Positions 45,793-50,881 of a stretch of DNA of 50,881 bases are shown here, in pieces. A program made the translations under genes and the position numbers. Under the pieces are notes generated by a model. The model was not told where the DNA came from. It did not search any database and saw only the letters and a program-made list of their open reading frames with translations. Numbering within the stretch: the first letter of the stretch is position 1; each line of letters begins with the position of its first letter. Source of the DNA: Methylibium sp. (GTDB lineage: Bacteria; Pseudomonadota; Gammaproteobacteria; Burkholderiales; Burkholderiaceae_C); assembly GCF_013817345.1 (NCBI RefSeq), contig NZ_JACDCW010000017.1, positions 1 through 50,881 on the forward strand, in the 5' to 3' direction.

Positions 45793-47061
45793 TCAGCCCT
45801 TCAAGGCAAAGGCGGCGAGCTTCTTCGCCACCGCCACGTTCTTCAGCGTCACATAGATCGGCAAGCCGTCGCGCCCGTATTTCGGATAGTCCTCGCCCTG
45901 GATCAGCGGGCGCAGGTAGCGCTTGCACTTGTCGGTGATGCCGTAGCCGTCCTTCGTGATGAAGTCGCGCGGCATGAACTTCTCGACGTTGGCCACTTTG
46001 GACAACTCCGCGACGCCGATCCGGTATTTGTAGGGCACGTCGGAGAGGCGCTCCACCGTCGGCATCACCGCGTTGTGGCCCTTCAAAGCCAGCTCGACCG
46101 CCTTCTTGCCGAGCTCGTAGGCCTGCTTCACGTCGGTCTTCGAGGCGATGTGGCGGGCCGCGCGCTGCAGGTAATCGGCCACCGCCCAATGGAACTTGTG
46201 GCCGAGGGCTTCCTTGACCATGTTGGCAACCACTGGCGCGGCGCCGCCGAGCTGGGCGTGACCGAAGGCGTCTTTCGTGCCTTGCTCGGCCAGGAAGCGG
46301 CCGTCGGGATAGTGGCATCCCTCGGACACGACTACCGAGCAGTAGCCGTGCTCCTTGACCAGCTTGGCGACGCGCGCGATGAACTTCTTCTCGTCGAATT
46401 CGATTTCGGGGAACAGGATGACGACCGGGATGCCGTGGTCTTCGACCAGACCGCCGGCCGCCGCGATCCAGCCGGCATGCCGGCCCATGACCTCGACCAC
46501 GAAGACCTTGGTGGAGGTCAGGCACATCGACCGCACGTCGAAAGAGGCTTCCAGGGTCGAGACCGCCACGTACTTCGCCACGGAGCCGAAGCCGGGGCAG
46601 CAGTCGGTGATGGGCAAATCGTTGTCCACCGTCTTGGGCACGTGGATGGCCTGCAGCGGATAGCCCATGGCTTCGGACAACTGGCTGACCTTGAAGCAGG
46701 TGTCGGCCGAGTCGCCGCCGCCGTTGTAGAAGAAGTAGCCGATGTCGTGGGCCTTGAAGACCTCGATCAGCCGCTCGTATTCGCGCCGGTTGGCCTCCAG
46801 CGACTTGAGCTTGAAGCGGCAGGAGCCGAAGGCGCCTGAGGGCGTGTAGCGCAGCGCGGCGATGGCGCTGGCGGATTCCTTGCTCGTGTCGATCAGGTCT
46901 TCGGTCAGCGCACCGATGATGCCGTTGCGCCCGGCGTAGACCTTGCCGATCTTGTCCTTGTGGGCGCGGGCGGTTTCGATGACGCCGCAGGCCGAGGCGT
47001 TGATGACGGCGGTGACGCCGCCCGATTGGGCGTAGAAGGCGTTCTTTTTCTTGCTGGGCAT
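45793..47061 (-). CDS. pfp: Pyrophosphate-dependent 6-phosphofructokinase
   Basis: A 422-residue phosphofructokinase that reversibly phosphorylates fructose 6-phosphate with PPi. In ATP enzymes the nucleotide loop is GGDGS and the catalytic strand begins PGTIDND. Here the corresponding segments are YNGGGDSADT (Asp117 in place of the Gly needed for ATP) and PKTVDND (Lys143 in place of Gly), the two changes diagnostic of PPi dependence. MGRHAGWIAAAGGL is the substrate-binding motif. ATG at 47061 is preceded by AAAGGAG 9 bases away. pepN ends 20 bases upstream, so the two may be cotranscribed. Confidence 0.93.
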   Translation of the reverse strand: MPSKKKNAFYAQSGGVTAVINASACGVIETARAHKDKIGKVYAGRNGIIGALTEDLIDTSKESASAIAALRYTPSGAFGSCRFKLKSLEANRREYERLIEVFKAHDIGYFFYNGGGDSADTCFKVSQLSEAMGYPLQAIHVPKTVDNDLPITDCCPGFGSVAKYVAVSTLEASFDVRSMCLTSTKVFVVEVMGRHAGWIAAAGGLVEDHGIPVVILFPEIEFDEKKFIARVAKLVKEHGYCSVVVSEGCHYPDGRFLAEQGTKDAFGHAQLGGAAPVVANMVKEALGHKFHWAVADYLQRAARHIASKTDVKQAYELGKKAVELALKGHNAVMPTVERLSDVPYKYRIGVAELSKVANVEKFMPRDFITKDGYGITDKCKRYLRPLIQGEDYPKYGRDGLPIYVTLKNVAVAKKLAAFALKG

Positions 47062-47081
47062 GAGGCTAGGCTCCTTTGGGG

Positions 47082-49793
47082 TCAATCCTGCAGTGCTCGG
47101 GTGACGATTTCGCGCGTGTCGTCGCTGAGCTCGGGTCGGGCGGCTACGCGCGCGATGGCTTGGCGCGCCGCGCTGCGGTAGGGCTCGGCGAGCGCGCGCC
47201 AACGGTCGAGCGCCCGCGCCAGGCGCGAGGCGAGTTGCGGGTTGAAGGCATCGACCTCGATCACGCGGTCTGCCCAGAACACGTAGCCGGCCGCATCGCG
47301 GCGGTGAAACGCGGCGGGGTTGGAGAGGCACAGCACCGCGAGCACGCTGCGCGCGCGGTTGGGGTTCTTCAGCGAGAAGTCGGGGTGGTGCAGCAGCGCC
47401 TTCGCGCGGTTGAACACCTTGCCCGCGTGCTCGCCCACCGGCTCGCTGGCGCTGGCCTGAAGCGCGAACCACTTGTCGATGACCAGCGCCTCGCCCTTGA
47501 ACATTCCGTGAAAGCGCTCCAGCGCGGGTTCGGCCAGCGCCGCATGAGCGTGCACCAGGGCGGCAAGGGCGCCGAAGCGATCGGTCATGTTCGACGCGTC
47601 CTTGAAGCGCTGGTAGGCGCGGCCGGGCCAGACCGCATCACCGCTCGTCTGCGCATCGAGCACCAACATTGCCAGCGCGAGGTTGGCGAGTGCGCGCTGG
47701 CCACTGCTCGCGGCGTCTGGCACATAGCCGCCGGCCGGCTGATGCGACTCGTAGGCTGCGACCCAGTCGTCGTACAGCGCACGCGCGAGCTGGCGGCGCA
47801 TGGCTTCGCGCAGGGCGTGCATTCTTTGCGGATCGATCTCCTGCCCGAGTTGTTCGCTGAGCTGCGTTTCGCTCGGCAGCGTGAGCACCAGTTCCTTGAA
47901 GGCGGGGTCCAGGTCGGGATGGCGCAACACGGCGCGCATGGCGTCGATGAATGCGGCATCGAGCGTCAGTTCGGTCCCGTCGCGGGCGGCAGCCAGCAGC
48001 CGGCTCGCGGCCAGCTTCTGGCCGGCCTCCCAACGATTGAACGGGTCGCCGTCGTGAGCGAGGAGGATGAGCAGCTGCGCATCGCTCAAGCCCGCTTCCA
48101 GCACCACCGGCGCCGAGAAGCCGCGCAGCAGCGAGGGCACCGGTTCGGCATCGACATTAATGAAGGTGTAGTACTCGTGCGGCTTGTCGAGTACGAGCAC
48201 TCGCTCCCCGGCCGGCTGGCCGGTCGTCGGGTCGAGCACCGGTGCAGCCTCGCCTTCCAGCTGTAGCGGCAGCGCACGGCCGTCCTGCGTCACCAAGCCC
48301 ATCGCCACGGGGATCACATACGGCTGCTTCTCGGTCTGCCCTGGCGTGGTGGCGAGGTGCTGCAGGAGTTCGAGCGTATAGCTGCGGCTCGGCGCGTCGT
48401 ATCGGCTGCGCGCAGTGAGACGCGGCGTGCCGGCCTGCGCGTACCAGCGCTTGAAGGCGTCGAGCCGCTCGGCCAGCATGCTCGCCGGGTTGGCATCGGC
48501 AATGGCCTGCGCGAAGTCGTCGCACGTGACCGCCTGGCCGTCGTGCCGCTCGAAGTAGAGCGTCATGCCGTGCGCAAAACCTTCGCGGCCGACCAGCGTG
48601 TGCATCATGCGCACCACCTCGGCGCCTTTTTCGTACACGGTGGCCGTGTAGAAGTTGTCGATGGCCTGATAGGCGTCAGGGCGCACCGGGTGCGCCATCG
48701 GGCCCGCGTCCTCGGGGAACTGCACCTGGCGCAGCGTGCGTACGTCCTCGATGCGCTTGACGGCGCGGGCCGAGGCGCCGCCCGCCATGTCCATCGAGAA
48801 CTCCTGGTCGCGGAAAACCGTGAGGCCTTCCTTGAGCGAGAGCTGGAACCAGTCGCGGCAGGTCACGCGGTTGCCGGTCCAGTTGTGGAAGTACTCGTGG
48901 CCGACCACGCTCTCGATGTAGGCGAAGTCGGTATCGGTGGCCGTGGCGGCATTGGCCAGCACGAACTTCGTGTTGAAGATGTTGAGGCCCTTGTTCTCCA
49001 TCGCGCCCATGTTGAAGTCGCTCACGGCGACGATCATGAAGCGCTCCAGGTCCAGCGGCAGGCCGAAGCGCGCCTCGTCCCACGCCACCGAGGCGATCAG
49101 CGAGTTCATCGCATGCTCGGTCTTGTCGAGATCACCGGCGCGCACGTAGACCTGCAGCAGGTGGTCCTTGCCGGAGCGCGACCGGATGCGCTGCTCGCGC
49201 GCCACCAGGTCGGCGGCGACCAGCGCGAACAGGTAGCTCGGCTTCGGGAAGGGATCGCTCCACACGGCGTAGTGCCGGCCGCCTTCGAGTGGGCCTTGCT
49301 CGAGCAGATTGCCGTTCGAGAGCAGCACCGGGTACTTCTTAACATCGGCCTTGAGCGTGACCTTGTAAACAGCCATCACGTCCGGGCGATCGAGAAAGTA
49401 GGTGATGCGGCGGAAGCCCTGCGCCTCGCACTGCGTGAAGAAGCCGCCGGCCGAGGTGTAGAGGCCCGAGAGCTGCGTGTTCTTCGCCGGCGCGCAGGTG
49501 CTGCGCAGCTCCAGGGTGAAGCGACCTTCGGGCGGGTTGTCGATGACGAGGCATTGACCTTCGACCCGAAACGACACGCTCTCGCCGTTGGCCAGCACGC
49601 GGCTCAGGTTGATGTCTTCGCCGTCCAGGCGCAGCGGCTGCGCTGGCACGTCGGCGTTGCGCTCGACCTCCATGCGGTTGATGACGAGGGTCTTGGCAGG
49701 ATCGAGGTCGAACGTCAGATCGACGTTCCTGATCCAGTAGGCCGGCGCGAGGTAGTCCTCGCGGCGGACGATGGGGGCGGTGCCTTCGCGCAT
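47082..49793 (-). CDS. pepN: Aminopeptidase N
   Basis: A 903-residue M1 zinc metallopeptidase that removes N-terminal residues from peptides in the cytoplasm. The exopeptidase motif is GAMENKGLNIF and the zinc site is HEYFHNW with the third ligand Glu in LKEGLTVFRDQEF, at about residues 310-335. The length and the C-terminal helical domain match the proteobacterial PepN subfamily. The start MREGTAPIVRREDYLAP is the usual N-terminus of this subfamily. It lies between prfB (74 bases upstream) and the phosphofructokinase gene. Confidence 0.96.
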   Translation of the reverse strand: MREGTAPIVRREDYLAPAYWIRNVDLTFDLDPAKTLVINRMEVERNADVPAQPLRLDGEDINLSRVLANGESVSFRVEGQCLVIDNPPEGRFTLELRSTCAPAKNTQLSGLYTSAGGFFTQCEAQGFRRITYFLDRPDVMAVYKVTLKADVKKYPVLLSNGNLLEQGPLEGGRHYAVWSDPFPKPSYLFALVAADLVAREQRIRSRSGKDHLLQVYVRAGDLDKTEHAMNSLIASVAWDEARFGLPLDLERFMIVAVSDFNMGAMENKGLNIFNTKFVLANAATATDTDFAYIESVVGHEYFHNWTGNRVTCRDWFQLSLKEGLTVFRDQEFSMDMAGGASARAVKRIEDVRTLRQVQFPEDAGPMAHPVRPDAYQAIDNFYTATVYEKGAEVVRMMHTLVGREGFAHGMTLYFERHDGQAVTCDDFAQAIADANPASMLAERLDAFKRWYAQAGTPRLTARSRYDAPSRSYTLELLQHLATTPGQTEKQPYVIPVAMGLVTQDGRALPLQLEGEAAPVLDPTTGQPAGERVLVLDKPHEYYTFINVDAEPVPSLLRGFSAPVVLEAGLSDAQLLILLAHDGDPFNRWEAGQKLAASRLLAAARDGTELTLDAAFIDAMRAVLRHPDLDPAFKELVLTLPSETQLSEQLGQEIDPQRMHALREAMRRQLARALYDDWVAAYESHQPAGGYVPDAASSGQRALANLALAMLVLDAQTSGDAVWPGRAYQRFKDASNMTDRFGALAALVHAHAALAEPALERFHGMFKGEALVIDKWFALQASASEPVGEHAGKVFNRAKALLHHPDFSLKNPNRARSVLAVLCLSNPAAFHRRDAAGYVFWADRVIEVDAFNPQLASRLARALDRWRALAEPYRSAARQAIARVAARPELSDDTREIVTRALQD

Positions 49794-49867
49794 GGGAGAT
49801 TCTTCCTTCTATTCTTGTTCGGGACACCGCGACGCAGCAGCGGTCGATGTTTTCATGCTCTCTGCGA

Positions 49868-50881
49868 TCACACGCCCTGCTTCAGGCTCGCTTCGATGAA
49901 AGCGTCGAGATCGCCATCGAGCACCTTCTGCGTGTTGCTGATCTCCACGTTCGTGCGCAGGTCCTTGATGCGGCTCTGGTCCAGCACGTACGAGCGGATC
50001 TGGTGCCCCCAACCCACGTCGGTCTTGCTGTCCTCGAGCTTCTGCTGCGCGGCCATGCGGATGCGCATCTCGTGCTCGTACAGGCGCGAGCGCAGCATCT
50101 GCCAGGCTTCGTCGCGATTGCGGTGCTGCGAGCGGTCGTTCTGGCACTGCACGACGATGTTGGTCGGGATGTGCGTGAGGCGCACCGCCGAATCGGTCTT
50201 GTTGATGTGCTGGCCACCGGCGCCGGAGGCGCGGTAGGTGTCGGTGCGCACGTCGGCGGGGTTGATCTCGATCTCCAGCGTGTCATCGACCTCGGGGTAC
50301 ACGAACACGCTGGCGAAGGAGGTGTGGCGCCCGCCCGAGCTGTCGAATGGGCTCTTGCGCACGAGGCGGTGCACGCCGGTCTCGGTGCGCAGGTGGCCGA
50401 AGGCGTAGTCGCCCTCGATCTTGAGCGTGGCGCTGCGGATGCCGGCCACGTCGCCTTCGGTCTCTTCCATGACCTCGACCTTGAAGTCCTTGCGCTCGGC
50501 GTAGCGCAGGTACTGGCGCATGAGCATCTGCGCCCAGTCGCAGGCCTCGGTGCCGCCGGCGCCGGCCTGGATGTCCAGGAAGCAGGGCATGGGGTCGGCC
50601 GGGTTGTTGAACATGCGCCGGAATTCGAGCTGCTCGACCTGCGCGGCGAGCGCCGCGGTTTCAGCCTCGATGGCCTTCAGGCCGTCGAAGTCGGACTCGT
50701 CCTTGCTCATCTCGTAGAGCTCGGCGTTGTCCGACAGGTTGCGCTCGAGCGAGCCGATCGACTCGACCACCGCCTCCAGCGACTTCTTCTCGCGGCCCAG
50801 CGACTGGGCGTTCTTGGGATCGTTCCAGACCGTCGGGTCTTCGAGCGCGGCGTTGACCTCGCTCAGGCGGCGCGATTTTTC
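49868..50881 (-). CDS. prfB: Peptide chain release factor 2, 3' portion (runs off the right edge)
   Basis: The reverse strand is open to the window edge (337 residues visible, starting [17 protein letters not shown]). RF2 releases peptides at UGA and UAA. The stop-recognition motif SPF is in [15 protein letters not shown] and the catalytic GGQ in [19 protein letters not shown]2 is about 365 residues, so some 30 N-terminal residues are missing. The programmed frameshift site expected near codon 25 is just outside, so it cannot be judged. The GTG at 50770 is internal and is not the start. Confidence 0.96.
   Translation of the reverse strand, partial: EKSRRLSEVNAALEDPTVWNDPKNAQSLGREKKSLEAVVESIGSLERNLSDNAELYEMSKDESDFDGLKAIEAETAALAAQVEQLEFRRMFNNPADPMPCFLDIQAGAGGTEACDWAQMLMRQYLRYAERKDFKVEVMEETEGDVAGIRSATLKIEGDYAFGHLRTETGVHRLVRKSPFDSSGGRHTSFASVFVYPEVDDTLEIEINPADVRTDTYRASGAGGQHINKTDSAVRLTHIPTNIVVQCQNDRSQHRNRDEAWQMLRSRLYEHEMRIRMAAQQKLEDSKTDVGWGHQIRSYVLDQSRIKDLRTNVEISNTQKVLDGDLDAFIEASLKQGV

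Noticed and set aside
50770..50881. Programmed frameshift of prfB
   Set aside because: The expected site near codon 25 lies beyond the right edge; the visible part has a single uninterrupted frame.

Overview
The window is a stretch of high-GC bacterial chromosome. Gene content and order (divergent rne/rluC; yqgE-ruvX-pyrR-pyrB-pyrX; gpmA-rhodanese-grxC-secB-gpsA; pyrophosphate-type phosphofructokinase; paired DUF6502/DUF5666 genes) point to a betaproteobacterium of the order Burkholderiales, probably near Rubrivivax, Leptothrix, Methylibium or Piscinibacter. This placement is inferred from family knowledge and was not computed.

Layout. 1-4.4 kb: start of rne (reading leftward out of the window), then rightward rluC, a HAD phosphatase, a Rieske protein and an SppA-type peptidase. 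4.5-6.6 kb: a leftward bufferin operon (precursor bufA2, DUF692 enzyme bufB, partner bufC), the most distinctive system here, with an ECF-like promoter and a hairpin between precursor and enzyme genes. 6.7-10 kb: a LysM/BON protein, a diguanylate cyclase and a CPD photolyase. 10-14.8 kb: yqgE, ruvX, the pyrimidine genes pyrR and pyrB, a zinc-ligand-less pseudo-dihydroorotase, and a PlsC-like acyltransferase. 14.9-18.3 kb: gpmA (leftward), then rhodanese, grxC, secB and gpsA. 18.3-20.8 kb: chemoreceptor and CheW under a sigma-28-like promoter. 20.9-24.9 kb: glycerate kinase, a DUF6502/DUF5666 pair behind a strong sigma-70 promoter that contains a palindrome, and a small Asp/Arg-repeat ORF isolated between two intrinsic terminators. 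24.9-32.2 kb: diheme and triheme cytochromes c, a LigB-type dioxygenase, an FtsX/YbbP-like permease without its ATPase, and a DUF2254 membrane protein.

32.5-39.8 kb is a signalling block: a hybrid histidine kinase (HAMP-HisKA-HATPase-REC-REC-HPt), a REC-PAS-GGDEF-EAL response regulator, and a GGDEF protein with a long N-terminal region. They are co-directional and closely spaced, and look like a phosphorelay feeding c-di-GMP turnover. With two further GGDEF genes (7.4 kb and 44.2 kb) the window holds four GGDEF proteins, all with intact active-site motifs.

39.8-41.75 kb is a compositionally different islet of unknown genes, visibly poorer in G+C at codon third positions, ending at the 3' end of tRNA-Ser(UGA). 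It includes a reading frame interrupted by TGA and a small ORF whose stop lies inside the tRNA. 41.8-50.9 kb returns to housekeeping genes: apaH, a CNNM/CorC protein, a membrane GGDEF protein, tRNA-Thr(CGU) with a strong terminator, PPi-dependent phosphofructokinase, pepN, and prfB running off the right edge.
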